DNA from: Pseudomonadota bacterium
Lineage (GTDB): Bacteria > Pseudomonadota > Alphaproteobacteria > Acetobacterales > Acetobacteraceae
DNA: 64,000 nucleotides
Direction: 5' to 3'
Assembly (NCBI GenBank): GCA_021818505.1
Contig: JAKADX010000016.1
Span: forward strand, 1 to 64,000
A program made the translations under genes and the position numbers. Below, in pieces: positions 16,528 to 23,359 of the stretch. The notes under the pieces were generated by a model. It searched no databases. It was not told the DNA's origin and saw nothing but the letters and a program-made list of their open reading frames with translations. Each line of letters begins with the position of its first letter. Position 1 is the first letter of the stretch.

Positions 16528-16888
16528 GGTGGTGGACGCCTCGGCGCTCGCCGCCCTGCTGTTCGCCGAGCCGGAGGCGGAGGCGATCGCGCAGCGGCTG
16601 GAGGGTGCGCGTCTGGCGGCACCGTCCCTGCTCGGCTTCGAACTGGCCAATGTCTGCCTCACCAAGCTGCGCCGCCATCCGGCGCAGCGCGACAGCCTGC
16701 GCGCCGCCTTCCGCCTCGCCGGCCGGCTGGCGGTGGAGACGGTCGCGGTCGATCACGCGGCGACGCTCGACCTCGCCGAGGCGACGGGGCTGACCGCCTA
16801 TGATGCGTGCTACCTGTGGCTCGCCCGTGCGCTTGGCGGCGAACTGGTGACGCTCGACCGGAAGCTGGCGGCGGCCACATCACGTTAG
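16514..16888 (+). CDS. vapC: VapC-like PIN-domain ribonuclease toxin
   Basis: 124 residues starting at GTG 16514, overlapping vapB. The PIN acidic quartet is complete: Asp8 (VVDASAL), Glu43 (GFELANV), Asp97 (TAYDACYLWLA) and Asp115 (VTLDRKLA). VapC toxins are Mg-dependent RNases, usually cleaving tRNA or rRNA. With the adjacent ribbon-helix-helix antitoxin this is a full type II toxin-antitoxin module. All catalytic residues are present, so it looks functional. It sits at the left end of an accessory region with repeats and gene remnants. Confidence 0.88.
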   Translation: MTGVKVVDASALAALLFAEPEAEAIAQRLEGARLAAPSLLGFELANVCLTKLRRHPAQRDSLRAAFRLAGRLAVETVAVDHAATLDLAEATGLTAYDACYLWLARALGGELVTLDRKLAAATSR

Positions 16889-16895
16889 ACGTGCG

Positions 16896-16972
16896 ACGGG
16901 GCGGGAGGGGAAGCGGAGACGCGAGCGCAATGAGAAAAGGCCGGCGCGACCTGGACAAGGGCTCTTTGGCGG
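16896..16972. repeat. Dispersed imperfect repeat, copy 1
   Basis: This ~77-bp stretch aligns with 18024-18103. The best part is GGGAGGGGAAGCGGAGACGCGAGCG versus GGGAAGGGGAAGCGGGGACGCGAACG, and similarity continues into GACCTGGACAAGG versus GACCTGGGCAAAG. It starts directly after vapC. No protein is convincingly encoded. Confidence 0.6.
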
Positions 16973-17059
16973 CCTGACGCTTCGTGTCGCTCTCGCCGGA
17001 GCTATTGCGCTCCAGAGACGATCGGCCGACAATGCGCGCCGAAACCCGGCGGAAATGCA

Positions 17060-17611
17060 GTGAAATCGCCCGCGAAGGCAAGCCCGACCAGCCCGAAACA
17101 CGTCGCGGAAGCGCTCGCCCGGCTGCCGAATCAGTCGAGCGGATCAATCAAGGCGACGCTGGAAAATGCGCGTCGCGCCAGGCTCGACGAGCTTGTGGTG
17201 GCCTGCGAGCAGGAATTGCGCGTCCGTGGGTCACTGAATCTGAGCGCCAATGACGCGGCACACGCAGCCAGTGTCAACGCAGCCGTCGCCGGCAAATCCT
17301 TGCAGGAGGTCATCGGGATCGCGTTCCGCGACGTGCCCGCGAGGCCGGAGGAAGTGCTGATCATCCGATGGATCGCGCAGCATCCCGGCACGTCCTATCG
17401 CGAGGTTCGGGCGGTTTACGGGAAGGCCGATCTGTCGCTGGTCATCGGGCACCTGATCTACCACCGGTTCGGTCACTTTCGGCACATGCTCGGCGATGGC
17501 GCCCAATCCGATCTGCTGCTGCACCGTGACAGCACGGCGCAGAGCGTCCGATACACGCTTCGCCCCGAGGCGATCGCGGCTTTTGCGGCGATTGGTCTGC
17601 TGGATGCGTGA
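17060..17611 (+). CDS. Hypothetical protein, possible winged-helix-like C-terminal half
   Basis: 183 residues, no recognised family, no signal peptide or membrane helix. Residues 1-30 are polar and Pro/Ser-rich. A helical part follows (SIKATLENARRARLDELVVACEQELRVRG...SANDAAHAASVNAAVAGKSLQEVIGIAFRDV). The second half (EEVLIIRWIAQHPGTSYREVRAVYGKADLSLVIGHLIYHRFGHF ... STAQSVRYTLRPEAIAAFAAIGLL) has the layout of a small helix-turn-helix/winged-helix unit with a two-stranded wing, which would suit DNA binding. That is inference from the pattern only. The next small gene begins about 15 bases after the stop, so they may be co-transcribed. Confidence 0.65.
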   Translation: MKSPAKASPTSPKHVAEALARLPNQSSGSIKATLENARRARLDELVVACEQELRVRGSLNLSANDAAHAASVNAAVAGKSLQEVIGIAFRDVPARPEEVLIIRWIAQHPGTSYREVRAVYGKADLSLVIGHLIYHRFGHFRHMLGDGAQSDLLLHRDSTAQSVRYTLRPEAIAAFAAIGLLDA

Positions 17612-17626
17612 CGGCTGACGGTGCCG

Positions 17627-17917
17627 ATGCCCCGACGACGCCCTGAACCATCCACGTCGATGCTCGACGCCATCGCCAACGTGATCGCAGAGACTGATGG
17701 GCGGGCGGTGGCCGATGATCCGGCACGCTATCGCCGGATGGCACTGGCAGCCCTCAAGCCGCTCCTGCGCCCGACCGAGGCCATGATCGACGCGGCGCAT
17801 GAAGCGGTCTGGTTCGACAATTACTGGGCGATCAACAGCCGCGCGGATTTCCGAAAGGCCGTGCGCGCGATGATCAAGGCGGCGATGGCGGGCGATGCCC
17901 GGCCGCAAGACGGCTGA
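17627..17917 (+). CDS. Small hypothetical protein
   Basis: 96 residues from ATG 17627; GTG 17621 and ATG 17660 are alternatives. It reads MLDAIANVIAETDGRAV, then YRRMALAALKPLLRPTEAMIDAAHEAVWFD and INSRADFRKAVRAMIKAAMAG. The pattern (A)LKPLLRPTEAMIDAA...W...AMI resembles short proteins often found in alphaproteobacterial prophages and genomic islands; the resemblance is from memory and the function is unknown. It is helical, with no export signal. It probably forms an operon with the gene before it. A fragment of the 15542 gene is copied right after its stop. Confidence 0.6.
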   Translation: MPRRRPEPSTSMLDAIANVIAETDGRAVADDPARYRRMALAALKPLLRPTEAMIDAAHEAVWFDNYWAINSRADFRKAVRAMIKAAMAGDARPQDG

Positions 17918-17928
17918 ATCCCTGTCCG

Positions 17929-17979
17929 GATCAGGATGAGCAGCGGCCCGGCGAGCCGGCCCCCCGCCGCGCGCGCCCC
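17929..17979 (-). pseudogene. Remnant copy of part of the 15542-16165 hypothetical gene
   Basis: The minus strand here encodes GGRLAGPLLILIR, matching DRLAGPLVILIWR of the upstream hypothetical gene. At DNA level ~50 bases match 16001-16052. No long frame continues on either side, so it is a truncated duplicate. Confidence 0.55.
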
Positions 17980-18023
17980 CACCCCTGCGGCACAGTAGGC
18001 TGATGATGGCGGCGAACCGCAGG

Positions 18024-18103
18024 TCGGGGTGGGAAGGGGAAGCGGGGACGCGAACGAAAAGAGAACACATCCGGCTTGACCTGGGCAAAGACGATCTTTC
18101 GGT
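18024..18103. repeat. Dispersed imperfect repeat, copy 2
   Basis: This copy pairs with 16896-16972 in the same orientation. It lies between the gene remnant at 17929 and the AT-rich gene at 18274, marking a likely rearrangement joint. Confidence 0.6.
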
Positions 18104-18273
18104 GGGTGGGTCTCGGTATGAAATTTCCCGGTATGCGGTAGCACCGGCCGCAAGCGGCACGCCGCACCGGTCGCCAGATTTCGTGGTTGGGAGTCGGCGG
18201 GAAGCGCTTGTTCGTCGCGAGAGCGTGAGTTTCCCCGTAGCGGGCGCTGGGGAGTCTGCATACGCTGGTCGGT

Positions 18274-19110
18274 ATGGCCCCCAACCATCGACGAGCGGCA
18301 CGAGAGGCAGCGCTTAGACCGTCAGAGACAGAGACTCTCGAACGTGGGCGCGTTGCGCATTGGCTCCGCTGGGATCACCTCAATTGGTGGGTTGCATTCA
18401 TTCCTGGCGTCCCCGGAGCAGTTCTAATGGCCGCTGGGGAATATGGCTTAGGCGAGATTAGCCTCGGGATAGCGTCGCTGATATTCAGTGTCAGTGTATT
18501 AACGTGGAAAGTGAATGGGTTAGTTAAGTTATGGATCATCATAGGATTGTTTGTGGCCAGTTTGTTTGTGATCGCCACAGTAGACTATGACCGATATCAG
18601 CAGAAACTTGCGGCATATGAGGGAGACCTGATTGCGGCAGATGAGCCAGATCCGCCTACTCACTGTCCAAGTTATTACACTGGAAAATATAGAATTTATA
18701 TGGGGGACAGCGCAATAATAACAGATATCGCGCAAACGGCATTGGTAGTGATAAAAGGAAAGGTAATGCTTTCCATATCTAAGAATAGATCTAATAGTGC
18801 GTTGCAGATATCGCTAAAAATATTCGATCCGTCATTGCATATATTAGCAGAAATCGAGAATAATCATTACACTATTTCATCTGGTATCTTCCGCAAAAAA
18901 CAGAACGATCTGAGTGGATTTACCTTGACAGACCAGTATGATCATGAAGTATTGCGTATTAGATACCTCAATCAGCACTCATTCATGTTGACCGGCAGTC
19001 TCATGTACATGGCCGGAATTGAAATAACGGATGGGCATATGTTCATATTTCCCAACCGACTTGATATATCTCAATTTTGCTCCGCTGGCGGAAAGATCGT
19101 AATCAATTAA
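18274..19110 (+). CDS. AT-rich, probably acquired membrane-anchored hypothetical protein
   Basis: 278 residues. Residues ~37-60 and ~66-100 are hydrophobic (WWVAFIPGVPGAVLMAAGEYG; ISLGIASLIFSVSVLTW; LWIIIGLFVASLFVIATVDY), giving two to three membrane helices near the N-terminus. The remaining ~170 residues form a soluble beta-rich domain (GKYRIYMGDSAIITDIAQTALVVIKG; LKIFDPSLHILAEIENNHY; HEVLRIRYLNQHSFMLTGSL). That domain resembles one I have seen in other bacterial hypothetical proteins but cannot name. From about 18400 the gene is strikingly AT-rich (AAT, ATA, TTA codons) against a GC-rich background, a sign of recent transfer. Function unknown. Confidence 0.75.
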   Translation: MAPNHRRAAREAALRPSETETLERGRVAHWLRWDHLNWWVAFIPGVPGAVLMAAGEYGLGEISLGIASLIFSVSVLTWKVNGLVKLWIIIGLFVASLFVIATVDYDRYQQKLAAYEGDLIAADEPDPPTHCPSYYTGKYRIYMGDSAIITDIAQTALVVIKGKVMLSISKNRSNSALQISLKIFDPSLHILAEIENNHYTISSGIFRKKQNDLSGFTLTDQYDHEVLRIRYLNQHSFMLTGSLMYMAGIEITDGHMFIFPNRLDISQFCSAGGKIVIN

Positions 19111-19256
19111 AGGTCTTCCAGCCGCATCCTCTCCATTTCCAGCGAAGTTAGCACTGCGAGAAAGCCATGCGTACGGCGGGAAAAGGGCAGCGCATTCCAC
19201 CACGTTCTCGCGCCCGTTTGCCTGTGCCGGTTGGTTCGGCACCGTGCCGGCGCCAG

Positions 19257-19373
19257 ACGCGCATGGCGCACTGCGTCCACGTGGGTGATGAGCAGCCGGG
19301 AGCGGCGGTCGGGCAGGTTCACGGTGAAGAAGGAGGTCCCGCCAGGGACACGATTGCGCCGGTCGTGGGCGTG
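19257..19373 (-). pseudogene. Remnant of a REP-associated tyrosine transposase (RAYT)
   Basis: The minus strand encodes HDRRNRVPGGTSFFTVNL and then DRRSRLLITHVDAVRHAR. This is the N-terminal signature of the Y1/RAYT transposase family (RRNRxPGGTYFFTVNL...LLxxHID). The catalytic HxH and Tyr region that should follow is absent; downstream codons do not match the family. It is a truncated remnant and cannot be active. Dispersed palindromes of the kind RAYTs can mobilise lie at 15436 and 21214. The assignment rests on remembered family consensus. Confidence 0.65.
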
Positions 19374-19506
19374 CGCGGAGACGCTGTCGTCTTGGAGTGC
19401 GGCGGAATGCGCGGCGCTCTTCCGCCCGCTGATTCCGGGAGAAGTGGGGCGTAACAAGGCAGGGAGCGGGAAATATCAGCACCGCATGGTAAAAGCTTTG
19501 GCGACA

Positions 19507-20133
19507 TCATGGTGAATCGTCTAAGTGCCGATAGCCTCGTTCCCCGGATTCAACGCCTACAGCAAGTTCAGTAGGTTTAATAGGGTTAGAGGAAAGTTGA
19601 TTGACCGCGCTCTTGGTAACCGGCAGGTTAAGGATGGGCTCGATTCTCGGTCTTTCCACTGGCCGCCTCAGTGTCCGGTGCGTTCCCCTCTCTCGTTCGC
19701 TCTTTGTTGCCCGATAAGATGGCAGTATACCTGCCCCAGGAAGCGGAAACTCACCGGCGTCACGACGTAGTTTCGCGATCTCAAGTCGTAGTTTTTCTTC
19801 CTGCAAGGGCCAGAGTTTTACCTTCTCGACAATTTGCAACGTCGTCCACACGGCTCCTATCCCGGCAAATACGGTGCCGAGAATCAAAAGCCCTGGTGAC
19901 GCGAACCGGATACGCGGGATGCGGAGTTGGTATGCCTTCGGAACCCGGAAACTGTTCCGCCCATAGCCACCGTAGCTTGCCTCATCCAGTTCGTAGGGGT
20001 CCTGCTCAACCTTGAAGGCAACGGCGTAGAGCCGGTTGATGTCAAAAAGGAAAGCAGAAAGGTCGAGAACAGCAATTGGCTGCGCCTCTGCAAACCAAAG
20101 GGTGAGCGTTACTCTCTTGTCCTCGGATGGCAT
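19507..20133 (-). CDS. Hypothetical protein with one membrane helix and coiled coil
   Basis: 208 residues from ATG 20133 (GGGGGA upstream); the track start at 20271 is too early. The N-terminal ~90 residues are a soluble domain (RVTLTLWFAEAQPIAVLDLSAFLFDINRLYAVAF; YGRNSFRVPKAYQLRIPRIRF). A hydrophobic helix follows (PGLLILGTVFAGIGAVWTTL), then a short Leu/Glu/Lys heptad-like stretch (LWPLQEEKLRLEIAKLRRD) and a polar tail. This order (small alpha/beta domain, single membrane helix, coiled coil) suggests a membrane-tethered sensor or adaptor. I recall similar bacterial hypotheticals but no named family. Its base composition is more AT-rich than core genes, and it lies in the accessory region. 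Confidence 0.72.
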   Translation of the reverse strand: MPSEDKRVTLTLWFAEAQPIAVLDLSAFLFDINRLYAVAFKVEQDPYELDEASYGGYGRNSFRVPKAYQLRIPRIRFASPGLLILGTVFAGIGAVWTTLQIVEKVKLWPLQEEKLRLEIAKLRRDAGEFPLPGAGILPSYRATKSERERGTHRTLRRPVERPRIEPILNLPVTKSAVNQLSSNPIKPTELAVGVESGERGYRHLDDSP

Positions 20134-20305
20134 TGGTTCCCCCGACGCATCGCAGGCGGACCGGACCACAAGCGCAAGGAGGGTCGCAAGAGGGGATGTA
20201 TGCCAGCAAGCGCGGCAAGCGTAACCCGGATTCCCGGCACGCCGGCGGGCAGGCGCAACCCGCCGACGCAACTTGCCGCTTGCGCACCACGACGTCGTTC
20301 CGCCC

Positions 20306-20344
20306 CGTCGCCGGCCGGCTTACCAAGGCGGATTGCATCCGGCC
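20306..20344. repeat. 39-bp direct repeat, left copy flanking cytochrome b561 gene
   Basis: The sequence runs CGTCGCCGG...GCGGATTGCATCCGGCC. It matches 20993-21031 at 33 of 39 positions in the same orientation, with the last 17 bases identical. The pair brackets the cytochrome b561 gene with its promoter. Confidence 0.7.
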
Positions 20345-20378
20345 CACGCTTGCTGCGGCTTTCCCGCCGTGCGCCTGC

Positions 20379-20418
20379 TTGATCGAGGTCAAGGCACGGA
20401 GAACGCGGTCCCTATAGT
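20379..20418 (+). promoter_or_regulatory. FNR/FixK-type box and -10 element driving cytochrome b561 gene
   Basis: TTGATCGAGGTCAA (20379-20392) matches the FNR/Anr/FixK palindrome TTGAT-N4-ATCAA with one change. A TATAGT -10-like hexamer lies at 20413-20418. The box centre is about 40 bases before the expected start of transcription, the class II activator position. This predicts oxygen- or redox-controlled activation of the downstream cytochrome. Confidence 0.6.
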
Positions 20419-20447
20419 TTGCATTGTTCTTTCCGAAGGAGCCGGAG

Positions 20448-20990
20448 ATGGGAAATCAACAACCTGTCCATTCGGGCACCGCTCACTATGATCGGACGAC
20501 GGTCTGGCTGCATTGGACCACGGTGGGCCTCATCGTCGTCCTGTGGGTGATCGGTCAAACCGCCGACGCATTGCCGCGCGGGCCATTTCGGTCGGGCGTA
20601 TGGTCGGTTCATGTGCTGCTCGGAATCGCCACCGGCTTCGTTCTCGTGACCCGGATCGCATGGCGGGCAACCTTTGGGCGCGTGCTTCCGCCGGCCAATA
20701 CGGGCATCCTGTACGCGATCGCGAAAGCCACGCACCTTGCCCTGTACGTCCTGCTCGCCGTGGTCGTCGCCCTGGGAGTCGCGGATGCGCTGTACCGCGG
20801 CTTCAATCTGTTCGGCCTGTGGTCGCTGCCGCAGGTCGGGACAGGCGATGCCGCGACGCGGCACAGCATCAACGACTGGCACGGACTCGCGGCCAATCTC
20901 ACGGTGCTGGTCGCGGCGTTTCACGGACTGGCGGCCGTCCTGCACCAGTATGTCTGGCGGGACCATCTGATCGCGCGCATGGCTCCGTAG
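20448..20990 (+). CDS. cybB: Cytochrome b561-type membrane protein
   Basis: 180 residues with four hydrophobic helices and conserved His heme ligands: VWLHWTTVGLIVVLWVIG, WSVHVLLGIATGFVLVTRIAW, the loop NDWHGLAANLTVLVAAFHGLAAVLHQYVWRD. This layout is that of bacterial diheme cytochrome b561, which passes electrons between the quinone pool and acceptors such as superoxide or partner redox proteins. The start is ATG 20448, with GAAGGAGCCGGAG before it. An FNR-type box lies at the right distance upstream. It is a single-gene unit flanked by 39-bp direct repeats, so it may have moved as a cassette. Confidence 0.88.
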   Translation: MGNQQPVHSGTAHYDRTTVWLHWTTVGLIVVLWVIGQTADALPRGPFRSGVWSVHVLLGIATGFVLVTRIAWRATFGRVLPPANTGILYAIAKATHLALYVLLAVVVALGVADALYRGFNLFGLWSLPQVGTGDAATRHSINDWHGLAANLTVLVAAFHGLAAVLHQYVWRDHLIARMAP

Positions 20991-20992
20991 CG

Positions 20993-21031
20993 CGTCGCCG
21001 GGTGGCTTGCGATCGCGGATTGCATCCGGCC
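20993..21031. repeat. 39-bp direct repeat, right copy
   Basis: Begins two bases after the cytochrome b561 stop; partner of 20306-20344. Confidence 0.7.
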
Positions 21032-21142
21032 TTTGTCGTCTTTGCGCATTTCGATCGCGCGCCGGACGCTGCCGTCGAGGCCGGCGTAGTACAGGCCGGA
21101 CGGATCAGGCAGCGCGCCGCCCTTGGCGAAGGTGAGTTTCAC
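21029..21142 (-). pseudogene. C-terminal remnant of a DUF1801 protein
   Basis: The minus strand encodes VKLTFAKGGALPDPSGLYYA and then GLDGSVRRAIEMRKDDKG. This matches the C-terminal half of DUF1801 (YdhG-like) proteins, VKLTFAKGAAL.DPxGLFNxSLxGxxRRAIDxxEGD. Upstream codons do not continue the family, and downstream the frame enters the 39-bp repeat. It is a truncated remnant, inferred from the remembered family pattern. Confidence 0.6.
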
Positions 21143-21213
21143 GCGGCACCGGGCGTTCCGGGCCGGGTCGGCGCTGCCACCCGGCCAAGGCTCGTGCGGG
21201 TTGGACCGCGTGG

Positions 21214-21236
21214 ATGGCCGGGTCAGGCCCGGCCAT
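21214..21236. repeat. Second dispersed palindrome ATGGCCGGG-N5-CCCGGCCAT
   Basis: A perfect 9-bp inverted repeat sharing its core with 15436-15464. It lies just beyond the thiG stop and could also act as that gene's terminator. Confidence 0.72.
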
Positions 21237-21253
21237 GACGGTCGCGCCGGATC

Positions 21254-22069
21254 CTAGCGGATCAGGCCGGTCAGCGGGCTGGAGGGGTCCGCGCCCATCC
21301 GCCGCGGCATCCGCCCCGCCAGATGCGCGAGACGGCCCGCCTGCACCGCGTGCTTCATGGCGCGGGCCATGCGCACCGGGTCGCCGGCATGGGCGATGGC
21401 GGAGTTCAGCAGCACCGCGTCGCAGCCGATCTCCATGGCGATGGCGGCATCCGAGGCGGTGCCGACGCCGGCATCGACCAGCACGGGCACCCGCGCCTGC
21501 GCGATCAGGATCGACAGCATGGCCGGGTTCTGCAGGCCGAGGCCCGAGCCGATCGGGGCGCCGAGCGGCATGATGGCGACGCAGCCCAGCTCCTCCAGCC
21601 GCTTCGCCGCCACCGGGTCGTCGGCGCAATAGACCATCACCTCGAACCCATCGCGGATCAGCGCCTCGGCGGCCTCGAAGGTCGCGGTCATGTCGGGGTA
21701 GAGATGCGGCGGCGGGCCGAGCACTTCCAGCTTGACCAAATTCCACCCGCCGGCCTCGCGGGCCAGCCGCAGCGTGCGCACGGCGTCCTTGGCCGTGTGG
21801 CAGCCGGCGGTGTTGGGCAGGTAGGTGTAGCGGCGCGGATCGACGAAATCCTGCAGCATCGGCGCGTTGGGATCGGAGAGGTTCACGCGCCGCACCGCGA
21901 CCGTCACCATCTCCGCCCCGCTCGCCTCGATGGCGGCGGCGGTTTCCTCCAGGCTTTTGTACTTGCCCGTGCCGACGACGAGGCGCGAGCGGAACTGGCG
22001 GCCGGCGACCGTCCAGGGGTCGTCGGTCTCCGCCGGTCGGGTCCCGCCCGGAGGCGGGGTGGTATCCAT
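21254..22069 (-). CDS. thiG: Thiazole synthase
   Basis: 271 residues, a TIM-barrel enzyme that builds the thiazole phosphate of thiamine from deoxyxylulose-5-phosphate, dehydroglycine/iminoacetate and ThiS-thiocarboxylate. Recognisable pieces are [46 protein letters not shown], the Schiff-base Lys in [25 protein letters not shown] and [37 protein letters not shown] 22069 has GGAGG 8 bases upstream; the GTG in the track is less likely. It starts one base after the thiS stop, so the pair is one operon. No thiO, thiE or thiC is in the window. Confidence 0.95.
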   Translation of the reverse strand: MDTTPPPGGTRPAETDDPWTVAGRQFRSRLVVGTGKYKSLEETAAAIEASGAEMVTVAVRRVNLSDPNAPMLQDFVDPRRYTYLPNTAGCHTAKDAVRTLRLAREAGGWNLVKLEVLGPPPHLYPDMTATFEAAEALIRDGFEVMVYCADDPVAAKRLEELGCVAIMPLGAPIGSGLGLQNPAMLSILIAQARVPVLVDAGVGTASDAAIAMEIGCDAVLLNSAIAHAGDPVRMARAMKHAVQAGRLAHLAGRMPRRMGADPSSPLTGLIR

Positions 22070-22070
22070 G

Positions 22071-22271
22071 TCAGCCACCTCCGATGAAATGCACGATCTC
22101 CAGCGCGTCGCCGCCGGCGAGGCGGGTCGCGGCGTAGGCGGAGCGCGGCACGATCTCCTCGTTGCGCTCGACCGCGACCTTGCGCGCGTCGAGCCCGATC
22201 TGCGCCAGCAGCCCGGCCACCGTGGCCGGCGCCGTCAGCTCAAACCGCTCACCGTTGAGCAGGATGGTCAT
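22071..22271 (-). CDS. thiS: Sulfur carrier protein ThiS
   Basis: 66 residues from ATG 22271; ATG 22283 is an alternative. It has the ubiquitin-like ThiS pattern: [58 protein letters not shown]. The C-terminal Gly-Gly is adenylated by ThiF and thiocarboxylated to donate sulfur to ThiG, which follows at once. The ORF-track start at 22340 reads into the leader. I saw no thiamine pyrophosphate riboswitch in the upstream 140 bases. Confidence 0.92.
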   Translation of the reverse strand: MTILLNGERFELTAPATVAGLLAQIGLDARKVAVERNEEIVPRSAYAATRLAGGDALEIVHFIGGG

Positions 22272-22413
22272 CGCCTCGTCCATGCCCGGCAGTATGGGGA
22301 GGCGGCCGGGGCGCGACAAGCACGGGCGCGGCGGCCACACCTGCCGCCCGGCTCCTCGGCGTTCACGGTGCTGGCGATTGTCGCGGCGCCGCCCGGCGTG
22401 CTACGGCGCGCCC

Positions 22414-22890
22414 ATGCAGCAATCCGTGCGCCTGCCGCTGGTCGCGATCCTGAACGGCCCCAACCTGAACATGCTGGGGCTGCGCCAGCCGGAGATCTAT
22501 GGCCGCGCCACGCTGGACGACGTGGAGACGATGTGCGCGGACTTCGCCGAGCGGCTGGGACTGGCGATCGACTTCCGCCAGACCAACGCCGAGGGCGAGC
22601 TGATCTCCTGGGTCCACGAATGCCGCGACCGCGCCGCCGGCATCATCATCAACCCGGCCGGCTACACCCACACCTCAATCGCGCTGCTGGACGCGCTGAA
22701 AGCCGTGGAGCTGCCGGTGATCGAGGTGCATATTTCTAACATCCACCAGCGCGAGCCGTACCGGAACCATTCCTACGTCTCGCTGGCGGCGGTGGGCGTG
22801 ATCTGCGGGCTGGGCATCCGCGGCTATACGCTGGCGCTGACGGCGATGGCCGATCTGCTGGCCGATGGCCCGCAACAGGAGGGCGGATAA
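22414..22890 (+). CDS. aroQ: Type II 3-dehydroquinate dehydratase
   Basis: 158 residues. Hallmarks are AILNGPNLNMLGLRQPEIYG (catalytic Tyr on the lid), FRQTNAEGELISWVHE, GIIINPAGYTHTSIALLDAL, and EVHISNIHQREPYRNHSYVS carrying the catalytic His and lid residues. It performs the third shikimate step, dehydrating 3-dehydroquinate. The gene is the first of aroQ-accB-accC; its TAA overlaps the accB ATG by one base (TAATG). This adjacency is common in proteobacteria, although the pathways are not linked biochemically. Confidence 0.95.
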   Translation: MQQSVRLPLVAILNGPNLNMLGLRQPEIYGRATLDDVETMCADFAERLGLAIDFRQTNAEGELISWVHECRDRAAGIIINPAGYTHTSIALLDALKAVELPVIEVHISNIHQREPYRNHSYVSLAAVGVICGLGIRGYTLALTAMADLLADGPQQEGG

Positions 22891-23351
22891 TGGCCGTGCC
22901 GTTCGACCCGGCGGCGGTCCGCGCGCTCGCCACCATCCTGGCCGATACCGGGCTGACCGAAATCGAGATCGAGGGCAAGGAGGGCCGCATCCGCGTCGCC
23001 CGTGCCCCCGCGCAAGTGACCGCCTATGCCGCCCCGGCGCCGCCTGCCGCGGTGCTGCCGGCGGCGAGCCATGCCGCCCCGGCCCCGGCGCCGGCCGTCG
23101 AGGATCTGTCGCGCCATCCCGGCGCGGTGCTCAGCCCGATGGTCGGCATCGCCTATCTGGCGCCCGAGCCGGGGGCGACGCCGTTCATCACCCAGGGCCA
23201 GGCGGTCGCGGCCGGCCAGACGCTGCTGCTGATCGAGGCGATGAAGACGTTCAACCAGATCAAGGCCCCGAAAGCGGGCACCGTGGTGCGCATCCTGGTC
23301 ACGTCGGGCGCGCCGGTGGAGTATGGCGAGCCGCTGCTGATCCTGGAGTAG
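22890..23351 (+). CDS. accB: Biotin carboxyl carrier protein of acetyl-CoA carboxylase
   Basis: 153 residues. The N-terminal segment (AVRALATILADTGLTEIEIEGKEGRIRVAR) is the usual dimerisation/BC-binding part. An Ala/Pro-rich linker follows, then the biotinyl domain (VLSPMVGIAYLAPEPGATPFITQGQAVAAGQTLLLIEAMKTFNQIKAP). The biotinylated Lys is in EAMKTFN; the family more often has EAMK(L/M)MN. It overlaps the aroQ stop by one base and is followed after 8 bases by accC. It carries the carboxyl group between biotin carboxylase and the carboxyltransferase in fatty-acid synthesis. Confidence 0.95.
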   Translation: MAVPFDPAAVRALATILADTGLTEIEIEGKEGRIRVARAPAQVTAYAAPAPPAAVLPAASHAAPAPAPAVEDLSRHPGAVLSPMVGIAYLAPEPGATPFITQGQAVAAGQTLLLIEAMKTFNQIKAPKAGTVVRILVTSGAPVEYGEPLLILE

Positions 23352-23359
23352 CGGGGATC

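Larger units (their letters stand above)
20134..20447. other. Intergenic region upstream of cytochrome b561 gene
   Basis: 314 bases between two divergent genes. It holds one copy of a 39-bp direct repeat (20306-20344) and the FNR-type promoter at 20379-20418. The ORFs called here on both strands lack ribosome sites and family features. Confidence 0.5.

Noticed and set aside
22272-22413. Possible TPP riboswitch upstream of thiS-thiG
   Set aside because: None of the conserved thi-box segments (CTGAGA, ACCTGATCTGGATAATGCC-type) could be found.
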